NCBI GenBank assembly: GCA_947577185.1
Contig: CANPUE010000011.1
Location: forward strand, 33,174 to 97,173
DNA: 64,000 nucleotides
Reading direction: 5' to 3'
Source: an uncultured Lachnospiraceae bacterium
Lineage (GTDB): Bacteria; Bacillota; Clostridia; Lachnospirales; Lachnospiraceae
Both the position numbers and the translations under genes were made by a program. The notes under the pieces are model-generated. The model did no database searches and was not told where the DNA came from. It worked only from the letters and a program-made list of their open reading frames with translations. Below are positions 36,381 to 44,505 of the stretch, in pieces. Position 1 is the first letter of the stretch. Each line of letters begins with the position of its first letter.

Positions 36381-36423
36381 AGCGATGCGAAAGCATACAG
36401 AACCCGGTGCAGCTCCGGGCGCT
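36381..36423 (+). ncRNA. Compact three-way-junction RNA fold
   Basis: Outer stem AGCG/CGCT (36381-36384/36420-36423) encloses ATGC-GAAA-GCAT (GNRA tetraloop, 36385-36396) and CCCGG-TGCAGCT-CCGGG (36403-36419). A terminator-like hairpin follows at 36431-36458, suggesting a short plus-strand RNA. No promoter was identified with confidence. Function unknown. Confidence 0.4.
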
Positions 36424-36430
36424 TATTAAG

Positions 36431-36458
36431 AGGGCATGGCTTATGGCTGTGCCTTTTT
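36431..36458 (+). terminator. Terminator-like hairpin in the island
   Basis: AGGGCATGGCT pairs with GGCTGTGCCT across a short loop, allowing one bulged G, and is followed by TTTTTT. Confidence 0.6.
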
Positions 36459-36472
36459 TAAGAAAATGTATC

Positions 36473-36501
36473 TTGCAAGGAAAATCTGCATATGCTATAA
36501 T
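36473..36501 (+). promoter_or_regulatory. Strong promoter of the antitoxin RNA
   Basis: TTGCAA (36473-36478), a 17-bp spacer ending in TGC, and a perfect TATAAT (36496-36501): near-consensus with an extended -10. The first transcribed base should be about 36508. Confidence 0.85.
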
Positions 36502-36507
36502 GCCAGT

Positions 36508-36600
36508 AGGCAAAGAAAAGTGATAAGTTCCATGTGAACAAAGAACGAAATCCCCGAACCGTGGTGCAACACAGTCCGAGGATTCTTCTTTTCTTTTATA
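36508..36600 (+). ncRNA. Antisense antitoxin RNA of a type I (Fst/par-like) toxin-antitoxin locus
   Basis: A predicted RNA of about 90 nt from the promoter at 36473-36501. Its 5' part (36513-36534) repeats AAGAAAAGTGATAAGT and TCCATG, which also occur on the plus strand over the toxin start (36696-36711 and 36715-36720), so it can base-pair with the toxin mRNA at the start codon and first codons. It ends in a bulged hairpin (36541-36553 with 36580-36590) and a T-rich tail, which the convergent toxin transcript may share. This is the geometry of the plasmid pAD1 RNA I/RNA II pair. Confidence 0.75.
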
Positions 36601-36620
36601 GTGGCAAAGTACCCACTAGG

Positions 36621-36719
36621 CTATTCGTTGCCCTTATCGTGCCTGTCTAGCCATTTGCTGATGAGGTGGCAAACCACACCTGCCGCAACAGTCACAAGAA
36701 AAGTGATAAGTATTTCCAT
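36621..36719 (-). CDS. Small hydrophobic type I toxin (holin-like/Fst family)
   Basis: A 32-residue peptide: start MEILITFLVTVAAGVVCHLI, then a charged tail SKWLDRHDKGNE. This single-span layout with a polar C-terminus is typical of Fst-type and putative holin-like membrane toxins, which depolarise the membrane. The minus-strand mRNA has a very strong GGGAGGAGGTG site. It converges on the antisense RNA gene at 36508. Neighbours are integrase debris, so it probably came with a mobile element and survives as an addiction module. No frame disruption is seen. Confidence 0.85.
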   Translation of the reverse strand: MEILITFLVTVAAGVVCHLISKWLDRHDKGNE

Positions 36720-36732
36720 GAAAACACCTCCT

Positions 36733-36771
36733 CCCGTTGCCGGGTATCGGTTGGACAACCAAAATATTATA
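36733..36771 (-). promoter_or_regulatory. Toxin promoter and structured 5' leader
   Basis: On the minus strand an extended -10 TGATATAAT (TATAAT = 36766-36771) precedes a leader of about 40 nt with two hairpins, GGTTG-TC-CAACC (36749-36760) and CCCG-GCAA-CGGG (36733-36744). The second stem abuts and partly includes the ribosome binding site, so it may limit translation, as known for type I toxins. Confidence 0.65.
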
Positions 36772-37014
36772 TCACGAATTTCTGCTTAATTCTACATTTT
36801 CCCATGAGATTAAAAATTTGAAAAAAGTGCCGAGAATTTTCAAGTTAAATGCAACACCCTGTTGCACTTACTCTGAAAAGCTAGTCTGTTGCACTAATCC
36901 TGACAGATATTCCACCCTTCAATATCCCTCTCACATATCTGCTATTGCTTTTCCTCCTGTTTTCCCATGCAATAAGAGTTGTTACTTTTATTTCTTTTTT
37001 TGAAAGGGAGAAAA

Positions 37015-37272
37015 ATGTCATTGAGAAGGAAGCGGTTCAATATAAGCTTTGCACCGGCGCAGTATATAGAAGAACTGATGAAAATTTAAAAGCCTGTATT
37101 TCAGAGGTTGGAGGAGATTCGACATTCGTGCGTTTGTCGTGCAAGATATGGGCAGGAGCTTGACATACATGGGATTATCCAGTACAATACATTCGTGTAT
37201 ATCGACAGCCGGCCTAACAGGTATTGGGCGCGGGATGACGGCGGAAAGATAACAGTTAAAAACAGCTTTTGA
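37015..37272 (+). pseudogene. Hypothetical 85-codon gene broken by an in-frame stop
   Basis: Starting at ATG 37015 (after GAAAGGGAG), the frame reads MSLRRKRFNISFAPAQYIEE and so on, meets TAA at 37087-37089, and continues in the same frame for 60 codons with protein-like composition (YGQELDIHGIIQYNTFVYID, then RYWARDDGGKITVKNSF) to TGA 37270-37272. A single C-to-T change (CAA to TAA) would explain it. The family is not recognised; the position suggests cargo of the decayed island. A functional 24-residue peptide is an alternative. Confidence 0.5.
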
Positions 37273-37364
37273 TCGTGTTGCATTTCGTGTTGCATAGTTT
37301 TGTAATTCAGGAAAATAAATTGAATTTTAATACAATAAATTGTTATCTGATACAAACACAAATC

Positions 37365-37405
37365 CAGTAAATACGAGCACTTATTAAAATTTGTTGTATT
37401 TACTG
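37365..37405. repeat. Perfect 10-bp inverted repeat
   Basis: CAGTAAATAC (37365-37374) and GTATTTACTG (37396-37405) flank a 21-bp AT-rich centre in the non-coding part of the island. Could be a recombination arm site or operator of the lost element. No T-run follows. Confidence 0.6.
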
Positions 37406-37472
37406 AATTTCAGGAAAAGTATTAAAAGCGGGTTCCACTCCAATCAATTCTCGGGATGGGGATAGATACACC

Positions 37473-37485
37473 CGATTCCCGTCAG
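37473..37485 (+). other. Possible remnant of the far attachment site
   Basis: CGATTCCCGTCAG matches 11 of 13 bases of CGACTCCCGTCTG in the tmRNA T-arm/acceptor region near 36124-36136. If real, the island spans about 36.14-37.49 kb. The match is short and may be chance. Confidence 0.25.
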
Positions 37486-37540
37486 TACAGAGCATATCTG
37501 CCAGAGGAGTAAAATTTAGCCAGGCGTTAGAAACGATATG

Positions 37541-37658
37541 AAAATCTGACAAAGAATTATCTTATGATATCACAATATTTGACGATGAGCGGTTGCAACC
37601 GGCGGTCAATGACGGGGATATGACGCCGGCTCTGTTCCGTAATGGGAAAACATGGTAA
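37541..37658 (+). pseudogene. C-terminal coding remnant ahead of recJ
   Basis: A frame without a plausible start runs for 38 codons (SYDITIFDDERLQPAVNDGD, then MTPALFRNGKTW) to TAA 37656-37658, with the codon usage of this genome. A TGA lies directly before it. It looks like the tail of a gene cut off by the island or by deletion. Family not recognised. Confidence 0.35.
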
Positions 37659-37664
37659 GAAGAT

Positions 37665-39458
37665 ATGGCAAAGTGGATGGTATCGGCTAAGAAGGCCGAT
37701 TTTGGAAAGATTTCGGAACAGTTCGGAATCGACCCTGTGATTGCCCGCATTATCCGCAACAGGGATATCGTGGGCGACAGAGAAATTGAATTATTCCTGC
37801 ATGGAACGCTGGACGATCTGCATGCACCGCGACTGCTTTACGATATAGAAAAAGCAGTCTTATTTTTGTTATCGGAAATAGACAGGGGGGCACGCATCCG
37901 CATTATCGGAGACTATGATATCGACGGTGTCTGCGCTTCGTATATTCTATACCGTGGACTGAAGACGTGTATGGCGGATGTGGATACGGTCATTCCACAC
38001 CGTATGAGAGACGGATACGGGCTGAATGATGAACTGATAAAACAGGCGCACCGGGACGGCATCGAGACGATCGTCACCTGTGATAACGGCATCGCGGCAG
38101 CGGAGCAGATCCGGTTTGCACAGGAACTTGGCATCCGGGTCATCGTGACAGATCATCATGAGGTGCCTTATGAGATGCTTGCAGATGGAAGCAGGCGGGA
38201 GCTGCTGCCGCCTGCAGAGGCGGTGATCGATCCGAAGCAGGAGAACTGTCAGTATCCGTTTGACGGCATCTGCGGTGCCTTTGTAGCCTGCAAATTTGTA
38301 CAGGTCTTACTGGAAACGTATGGAAAAAGACAGGGCGCACTTTCTGTGGAAGAACAGGAAGACATCATCAAAGAGCTGTTAGAGTTTGCCGCTTTTGCTA
38401 CGGTGGGTGATGTGATGGAACTGAAGGACGAAAACAGAATTCTGGTCCGGTATGGCTTAGAACGGATGGTACATACGAAAAATATGGGCCTGCGGGCACT
38501 GATTGAAGTAAACGGGCTGCAGGGGAAAGCGTTGTCGGCCTATCATATCGGTTTTGTGCTCGGCCCCTGCCTGAATGCTACGGGCAGGCTGGACACTGCG
38601 GCGAAAGCCCTGCAGATGTTTTGCAGTACAGACTTTGCACAGGCGGTCCGGCTCGCGGGTGAATTAAAAGAGTTAAACGACAGCCGGAAAGAGATGACCG
38701 TGCTGGGCGTGGAACAGGCCGTCACGATGATCGAAAACAGTTCTCTGAAAAATGATAAAGTGCTTGTTCTTTATCTGCCGGACTGTCATGAAAGTCTGGC
38801 AGGCATCATTGCGGGAAGGATCAGGGAACGATATCAGAAACCGGTTTTCGTACTGACAAAGGCGGAAGAGGGGGTAAAGGGTTCGGGACGATCCATAGAT
38901 GCCTATCATATGTATGACAAAATGAGTGAATGCCGTCATCTTTTTACAAGATACGGCGGACATAAAATGGCGGCCGGGCTCTCCATGCCGGAAGAAATGA
39001 TAGAAGAATTCAGGCAGACCCTAAACAGAAACTGTCAATTATCCGATGAAGATTTTGTAGAAAAGATCGTGATCGATGTACCGATGCCTCTGTCTTATGT
39101 GAACAGAGACCTGATAAAGCAGTTACAGGTTTTAGAACCGTTTGGAAACGGAAATCCGAAGCCGGTCTTCGCGCAGAAAAATATCCGTATCCTGCAGGGA
39201 AGGATCCTGGGAAAAAACGGGAATGTGGGAAAATACCGCATTCAGGATGAGACGGGACGAAACTATGACATGATCTACTTCGGCGATATGGAAAAATGGC
39301 ATGCTTTTCTGGAAGCATCTTTCGGGACGGGAGAGCGGGAGAGACTATATCGCGAAGGCAGCGCCAAAATCAGCATTCAGATGATTTATTATCCGGACAT
39401 CAACGTTTATCAGGGCAGGGAGAGCCTGCAGATCGTGATGCAGGATTACGCCAGGTGA
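37665..39458 (+). CDS. recJ: Single-stranded-DNA exonuclease RecJ
   Basis: A 597-residue 5'-3' exonuclease of the DHH superfamily used in recombination and repair. Landmarks are RIIGDYDIDGVCASYILYRG (motif I), VTDHHEVP (DHH motif), HIGFVLGPCLNATGRLDTA, and the DHHA1 part ESLAGIIAGRIRERYQKPV with RYGGHKMAAG, followed by an OB-like domain near PFGNGNPKPVF. It begins six bases after the remnant at 37541-37658 and follows the island, so its promoter may have been altered by the insertion. Confidence 0.95.
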   Translation: MAKWMVSAKKADFGKISEQFGIDPVIARIIRNRDIVGDREIELFLHGTLDDLHAPRLLYDIEKAVLFLLSEIDRGARIRIIGDYDIDGVCASYILYRGLKTCMADVDTVIPHRMRDGYGLNDELIKQAHRDGIETIVTCDNGIAAAEQIRFAQELGIRVIVTDHHEVPYEMLADGSRRELLPPAEAVIDPKQENCQYPFDGICGAFVACKFVQVLLETYGKRQGALSVEEQEDIIKELLEFAAFATVGDVMELKDENRILVRYGLERMVHTKNMGLRALIEVNGLQGKALSAYHIGFVLGPCLNATGRLDTAAKALQMFCSTDFAQAVRLAGELKELNDSRKEMTVLGVEQAVTMIENSSLKNDKVLVLYLPDCHESLAGIIAGRIRERYQKPVFVLTKAEEGVKGSGRSIDAYHMYDKMSECRHLFTRYGGHKMAAGLSMPEEMIEEFRQTLNRNCQLSDEDFVEKIVIDVPMPLSYVNRDLIKQLQVLEPFGNGNPKPVFAQKNIRILQGRILGKNGNVGKYRIQDETGRNYDMIYFGDMEKWHAFLEASFGTGERERLYREGSAKISIQMIYYPDINVYQGRESLQIVMQDYAR

Positions 39459-39509
39459 AAATGGCGGGCGGACTGAAAAAACAGAAGAGACAGAGGGGGG
39501 AACTTTCAT

Positions 39510-40442
39510 ATGATACTTACGGTAACTCTGAATCCGGCCGTAGACAAAATTTATACGACAGGAGAATTGATTTCCGGACATGCCAATAAAATGCGCACGG
39601 CAGTCTCCTGCGCAGGGGGAAAGGGCGTTAACGTGGCGAGGGTGCTGCGCCTGTACGGCTATCCGGTCTGTGCGATGGGATTTCTCGCAGGCTACGCGGG
39701 TAAATTCATTGAAGACTATCTGCAGGGAGAAGGGGTGGAATGCCGCTTTGTCCATGTGGAGGGAGAGACAAGAAACAATATCAGGATATTAGCCGATAAC
39801 GGTTATACGACAGACATTCTGGAGCCGGGACCGGAAATCGGGAAAGAGCAGTTACAGCAGTTTATGAGTGAATACGAATCGGCATTGTCTGCGTGTGAAC
39901 TGGTCGTTTTGTCGGGGTCTCCGGCGAGGGGGCTTGCGGACGATATTTATGCCTCATTGATTGAAAAAGCGCGCTTTTTTGGAATCAAAACACTGCTTGA
40001 TACAAGCGGGGAGAGTCTTCGCAGGGGAATTGCAGCAAAACCATATTTTATAAAACCCAATCAGAAGGAATTAGAGTACATCGTGGGGCATAAACTGGTA
40101 AAAAGAGAGGATGTCGTGGAAGCCGCCAGAGCAATTCATCACAGCGGCATCGCCCATGTAATTGTGTCCATGGGCAGAAACGGGCTGCTTTGCGTAGAAA
40201 GCGGCGGGCAGGCGCTCTATGCCAGAGCCGGTAAGATCCAGGCGCGCAACACGACAGGCTGCGGGGACAGTGTTGTGGCATCTTATGCAATGTCTATTCT
40301 GCAGAGGGAATCGAAGGAAGAAGCATTGAAAAAGGCGGCGGCCATTTCGGCGGCAAATGCGACGACGATGAAAAACGCGGATATTCCCCGGAATACGGCA
40401 CAGGAACTGTATGATCATATCACGGTGGAAAAACTTCGCTGA
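39510..40442 (+). CDS. PfkB-family 1-phosphofructokinase-type sugar kinase
   Basis: A 310-residue cytoplasmic kinase. It starts ILTVTLNPAVDKIY and has the GGKGVNVARVL substrate motif and the anion-hole/catalytic motif NTTGCGDSVVASYA (catalytic D in GCGD, where most relatives have GAGD). These match the FruK/LacC subgroup, which phosphorylates fructose-1-phosphate or tagatose-6-phosphate. No PTS or fructose regulator gene is nearby, so the exact sugar is open. It lies 51 bp after recJ and ends at a strong terminator. Confidence 0.88.
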   Translation: MILTVTLNPAVDKIYTTGELISGHANKMRTAVSCAGGKGVNVARVLRLYGYPVCAMGFLAGYAGKFIEDYLQGEGVECRFVHVEGETRNNIRILADNGYTTDILEPGPEIGKEQLQQFMSEYESALSACELVVLSGSPARGLADDIYASLIEKARFFGIKTLLDTSGESLRRGIAAKPYFIKPNQKELEYIVGHKLVKREDVVEAARAIHHSGIAHVIVSMGRNGLLCVESGGQALYARAGKIQARNTTGCGDSVVASYAMSILQRESKEEALKKAAAISAANATTMKNADIPRNTAQELYDHITVEKLR

Positions 40443-40446
40443 CAAT

Positions 40447-40479
40447 ACGAAAAAGCCTGAGCGGTCCTCAGGCTTTTCG
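40447..40479 (+). terminator. Terminator after the sugar kinase
   Basis: ACGAAAAAGCCTGA pairs with TCAGGCTTTTCGT around GCGGTCC, followed by ATTTTCTT. Confidence 0.88.
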
Positions 40480-40498
40480 TATTTTCTTATGAGGGGGG

Positions 40499-40614
40499 AG
40501 ATAGTGAGTTAATCAACTATCTTGAATTAATCTTAATTTGAAAATGTGTTCAAAATGTGTTTTCTTTCTAATAAATATATAAACTTCCATTAACAAAATA
40601 GAAACTTCCATTAA
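40499..40614. promoter_or_regulatory. Repeat-rich regulatory region upstream of murE
   Basis: The 270-bp AT-rich gap before murE contains an inverted repeat AGATAGT/ACTATCT (40499-40505/40516-40522), a tandem AAAATGTGTT (40541-40550 and 40552-40561) and AAACTTCCATTAA twice at exactly 21-bp period (40581-40593 and 40602-40614). A TATAAT at 40657-40662 lacks a well-placed -35. The spacing on one DNA face suggests a regulator site. Confidence 0.45.
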
Positions 40615-40713
40615 GAAACTATGAAAAGTTGAAAAAGAATTGTTTTCGTGTTATTTTATAATAATAGGAAATTTGCGTGTATTTGCGGATCGTAGGAAAG
40701 GTGTGGATATTAT

Positions 40714-42192
40714 ATGTGCAGATTAAAGGATTTACTGGAAAAACTGGATTATCAATGTGTCAGAAGTACAAAGGACGTGGAAGAGACAGAAGTGTCGGAG
40801 ATCGTTTATGATTCCAGAAAGGTAACGGCAGGCTGTCTTTTTATCTGCATCAAAGGGGCCAACAGCGACGGGCATGATTTTGCCGCACAGGTGACGGCGG
40901 CGGGGGCCAGTGTCCTTGTCGTGGAGAAAGAGGTACAGCTGCCGTCTGAGGCGGAAGTGACGGTGATCCGGGTCAAAGACACCCGGTATGCGATGGCATA
41001 TCTTTCGGCAGCATATTTTGGGAATCCTGCAAAGGAGATGAAAGTGATCGGGATCACCGGCACAAAAGGCAAGACGACCACGACTTACCTTGTTAAGTCG
41101 ATCTTAGAGCGGATCGGCCGCAAAGTCGGACTGATCGGCACGATCGAGGTGATCATCGGAGACACCCGCATTCATGCGGAGAATACAACGCCGGAATCGT
41201 TTCTGATCCAGAAATATTTCAGGCAGATGGCGGACGCGGGATGCGATACCGTCGTGATGGAGGTTTCTTCGCAGGGGCTGATGCTGCACCGGACACAGGG
41301 ATTCGTGTTTGACATCGGTATTTTTACCAATCTGGAACCGGATCATATCGGACCCAATGAGCATAAAGACTTTGAAGACTATTTAAGATGCAAGGGTCTG
41401 CTTTTTAAACAATGTCTGACAGGTATCGTCAACAAAGACGATAAGCACTGGCAGCAGGTGGTGGAAGGGCATACGTGTGAGCTTGAGACATACGGTATCG
41501 AGACGGATGCCGATCTGCGGGCAACAGATCTGAAGCTTCTTACAGACGGAGGCCGGCTCGGCGTTTCCTTTGCGGTGACGGGCCTTCTGAATTTTTCCGC
41601 AGAGATTTCATCGCCGGGAAGGTTCAGCGTCTACAATGCGCTGACGGCCTTTGCCATCTGCAGGCATTTTTCGGCGTCTGAGACGGCTGTGAAAGGAGCG
41701 CTTTTGCAGGCAAAGGTAAAAGGAAGGATCGAGTCCGTAAAAGTGTCAGAAGATTTTACGCTGTTAATCGATTACGCGCATAATGCCATGGCGCTGGAGA
41801 GTCTGCTTACCACGTTAAAAGAATACCGTCCGCACCGGCTCATCAACGTTTTCGGATGCGGGGGAAACCGCTCTAAATTAAGGCGTTACGAGATGGGAGA
41901 AGTCAGCGGGCGGCTCGCGGATCTGACGATTATCACTTCCGATAATCCGCGTTTTGAGCACCCGCAGGACATCATAGACGATATTAAGACGGGGATCGGT
42001 AAGACGGATGGGAAATATATCGAGATCTGTGACCGCAAAGAGGCGATCGCCTATGCCATCGCGCATGGAGAAAAGGGCGATATTATCGTACTGGCCGGAA
42101 AGGGGCATGAGGATTATCAGGAAATCAAAGGTGTGAAATACCCGATGGATGAAAGAGATCTGATCAGAGAGATTCTGGCCGCGCCGCTCTGA
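40714..42192 (+). CDS. murE: UDP-MurNAc-L-Ala-D-Glu ligase MurE (meso-DAP adding)
   Basis: A 492-residue cytoplasmic ATP-dependent ligase adding the third residue of the peptidoglycan stem. It has the ATP site GTKGKTTTTYLVKS, the central NTTPESFLIQKY and the C-terminal motif DNPR within SDNPRFEHPQDI, which marks meso-diaminopimelate specificity (lysine enzymes differ). Length is standard. The start is set by GGAAAGGTGTGG upstream. It is followed after 40 bp by priA. Confidence 0.95.
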   Translation: MCRLKDLLEKLDYQCVRSTKDVEETEVSEIVYDSRKVTAGCLFICIKGANSDGHDFAAQVTAAGASVLVVEKEVQLPSEAEVTVIRVKDTRYAMAYLSAAYFGNPAKEMKVIGITGTKGKTTTTYLVKSILERIGRKVGLIGTIEVIIGDTRIHAENTTPESFLIQKYFRQMADAGCDTVVMEVSSQGLMLHRTQGFVFDIGIFTNLEPDHIGPNEHKDFEDYLRCKGLLFKQCLTGIVNKDDKHWQQVVEGHTCELETYGIETDADLRATDLKLLTDGGRLGVSFAVTGLLNFSAEISSPGRFSVYNALTAFAICRHFSASETAVKGALLQAKVKGRIESVKVSEDFTLLIDYAHNAMALESLLTTLKEYRPHRLINVFGCGGNRSKLRRYEMGEVSGRLADLTIITSDNPRFEHPQDIIDDIKTGIGKTDGKYIEICDRKEAIAYAIAHGEKGDIIVLAGKGHEDYQEIKGVKYPMDERDLIREILAAPL

Positions 42193-42232
42193 GCCAAATG
42201 CAGTCAGGAAGGTCGGGGTGTGAGGAAAGTAC

Positions 42233-44470
42233 ATGAGTGAAAAATATGCCGGTGTGATCGTGGATATTTCCCATGAGAAGGTTGACAGGCCGTTTCAATA
42301 TAAGATTCCGGAGCGCCTGCGGGGACAGGTCGTTCCCGGTATGCGGGTGCACGTTCCGTTTGGCAGGGGAAATAAAGACCTGACAGGGTATGTCGTCGAT
42401 CTTTCCGATGAGGCGGATTATCCGGAAGAAAAATTAAAAGAGATTTCCTGTATTGATGAAAATGCGATCACGGTAGAGAGCGATCTGATCCAGACGGCGT
42501 ACTGGATGAAAAGACATTATGGCTCAACGATTATTACCGCGCTCAAAACCGTACTGCCCGTCAGGCAGAAACTAAAGCAGCCGGAAAAGAAAAAGATCAT
42601 CCGCCGCCAGGGAAAAGAAGAGATTGAAAGGCAGATCCGGGAATGCACGAGAAAGCACCAGACGGCGAAGGCCAGAGTGCTGTATGCCCTTCTGGATGAG
42701 GAAGTACTGCCTTATGCGCTGATCAGGGAGAAGTTAAACGTAGCGCCGCCCACCTTGAAAAGTCTGGAGAAACAGGGTATTATTTCCATAGAGACGGAAA
42801 CGTATTACCGCAATCCGGTGAAAAGGACGCCGGGACGGGAAGCGGCGGCATCTTTAAGTGAGAGTCAGCAGTCGATCATTGATGATGTCATGCAGGAGTA
42901 TCGAAGCGGCAGGCCGGGGACGTACCTGATTCACGGGATCACCGGAAGCGGCAAGACGGAAGTCTATTTGGGCATTATAGAACAGATGATCCGTCTGGGG
43001 AAGCAGGCGATCGTACTGATTCCGGAGATCGCGCTGACGTATCAGACCCTGCTTCGCTTTTATAAGCGATTCGGCGACCGGGTATCCGTGATGAACTCCA
43101 CATTGTCCAGGGGGGAAAAATTTGACCAGATGGAACGTGCCAGACGGAAGGAACTGGATGTTATCATAGGCCCCCGTTCGGCTCTGTTTACCCCGTTTCC
43201 CGATCTGGGGGTCATCGTGATCGATGAAGAGCATGAAAGCAGCTACAAGAGCGAATCCATGCCCAAATACCATGCGCGCGAGACGGCCATACAGATTGCT
43301 TCCCTCAAGGGGGCGAGTGTAGTGCTTGGTTCTGCGACGCCTTCCCTGGAAGCGTATTACAGGGCCGGGAGGCAGGAGTACAAACTATATCAGCTGACAA
43401 AACGTCTGACAGGCGGGCAGCTTCCGCAGGTATATACCATAGATTTGCGGGAAGAATTGAAAGAAGGAAACCGTTCTGTTTTCAGCCGGAGATTAAAAGA
43501 ACTGATGGAACAGAGGCTTGCGGCCGGAGAGCAGATCATGCTGTTTTTGAACCGGAGGGGATATGCGGGGTTTATCTCCTGCAGGGCGTGCGGTCATGTG
43601 ATGAAATGCCCCCACTGCGATGTTTCTTTATCGGAGCACAGAAACGGGATGTTAGCATGCCATTATTGCGGCTATGAAGAAAAAAGGCCGCCCAGGTGCC
43701 CATCGTGCGGTTCAAACTACCTGATGGGATTCCGGGCGGGAACAGAACAGATCGAAGAGGCCGTTCACAGGGAATTTCCGGGGGCGGGCGTCCTGCGGAT
43801 GGATGCGGATTCCACGAGAAGCAAGGAAAGCTACGAAAAGATACTGTCGGATTTTGCGGACGCAAAGGCGGATATTCTGATCGGCACGCAGATGATCGTC
43901 AAGGGACATGATTTTCCGAATGTGACGTTAGTGGGGATTCTGGCGGCGGATCTGTCGCTTAATCAAAACGATTACCGAGCGGGAGAGAGGACGTTTCAAC
44001 TGCTGACACAGGCGGCGGGCAGAGCGGGCAGAGGCAGGAAACCCGGAGAGGTCGTCATCCAGACCTATCAGCCGGAACATTACAGTATCGTACACGCGGC
44101 CAATCAGGATTACGCGGGTTTTTACGAGGAAGAGATTCTGTACCGGGAACTGCTGCAATATCCGCCCGCTGCGCATATGCTGGCAGTCCTCGTTCTCTCA
44201 CCGCAGGAGGATGCGGGGTATCAGGTTTTAGAGAAATTTGCCCGGATGGTGAGAGAGATGCCGGGCGGACAGGACGGCCTTTATGTGATCGGCCCCGCGC
44301 AGGCCGCCGTAGCAAAGATCAATGATCTTTACAGACATACTTTATATTTTAAGCATGCAGATTATGAAAAGCTGGTCCTGATCAAGGATTTGCTGGAAAC
44401 ATATGGAAGACAGCAGGATTTTAAAAACCTGACGATTCAGATAGATTTTGACCCGATGAATCATTATTGA
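42233..44470 (+). CDS. priA: Primosomal replication-restart helicase PriA
   Basis: A 745-residue superfamily 2 helicase that reloads the replisome at stalled forks. It has an N-terminal DNA-binding region (DKPFQY-like VDRPFQYKIPE), Walker A GITGSGKTEVYL, DEEH box VIDEEHESSYKSE, a zinc-binding insert with CRACGHVMKCPHC, CHYCGYEEKRPPRCPSC, and helicase motifs QAAGRAGRGRKPG. All expected motifs are present. It begins the priA-def-fmt run typical of Firmicutes. Confidence 0.97.
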   Translation: MSEKYAGVIVDISHEKVDRPFQYKIPERLRGQVVPGMRVHVPFGRGNKDLTGYVVDLSDEADYPEEKLKEISCIDENAITVESDLIQTAYWMKRHYGSTIITALKTVLPVRQKLKQPEKKKIIRRQGKEEIERQIRECTRKHQTAKARVLYALLDEEVLPYALIREKLNVAPPTLKSLEKQGIISIETETYYRNPVKRTPGREAAASLSESQQSIIDDVMQEYRSGRPGTYLIHGITGSGKTEVYLGIIEQMIRLGKQAIVLIPEIALTYQTLLRFYKRFGDRVSVMNSTLSRGEKFDQMERARRKELDVIIGPRSALFTPFPDLGVIVIDEEHESSYKSESMPKYHARETAIQIASLKGASVVLGSATPSLEAYYRAGRQEYKLYQLTKRLTGGQLPQVYTIDLREELKEGNRSVFSRRLKELMEQRLAAGEQIMLFLNRRGYAGFISCRACGHVMKCPHCDVSLSEHRNGMLACHYCGYEEKRPPRCPSCGSNYLMGFRAGTEQIEEAVHREFPGAGVLRMDADSTRSKESYEKILSDFADAKADILIGTQMIVKGHDFPNVTLVGILAADLSLNQNDYRAGERTFQLLTQAAGRAGRGRKPGEVVIQTYQPEHYSIVHAANQDYAGFYEEEILYRELLQYPPAAHMLAVLVLSPQEDAGYQVLEKFARMVREMPGGQDGLYVIGPAQAAVAKINDLYRHTLYFKHADYEKLVLIKDLLETYGRQQDFKNLTIQIDFDPMNHY

Positions 44471-44505
44471 GCAGACACCAGATGAGAAAGGAGAAAGTTT
44501 TAGAA

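Noticed and set aside
37101..37361. Minus-strand frame containing MQHEMQHDQK as a second integrase end
   Set aside because: Only about ten residues resemble the tail of island integrases, and the rest is antisense to the broken gene at 37015-37272; too little to annotate.
37430..37445. GGGTTCCACTCC as the second attachment site of the island
   Set aside because: It matches the T loop of tmRNA at 11 of 12 bases, but T-loop sequence is common to all tRNA genes and the adjacent acceptor part does not match. The site at 37473-37485 is slightly better, though also weak.
40541..40614. Short repeats before murE as a CRISPR array
   Set aside because: Only two units of 10-13 bp, no spacers of regular length and no cas genes.
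40640..40662. TTGTTT and TATAAT as the murE promoter
   Set aside because: The spacer is only 11 bp, too short for a sigma-A promoter; the true start is left open.
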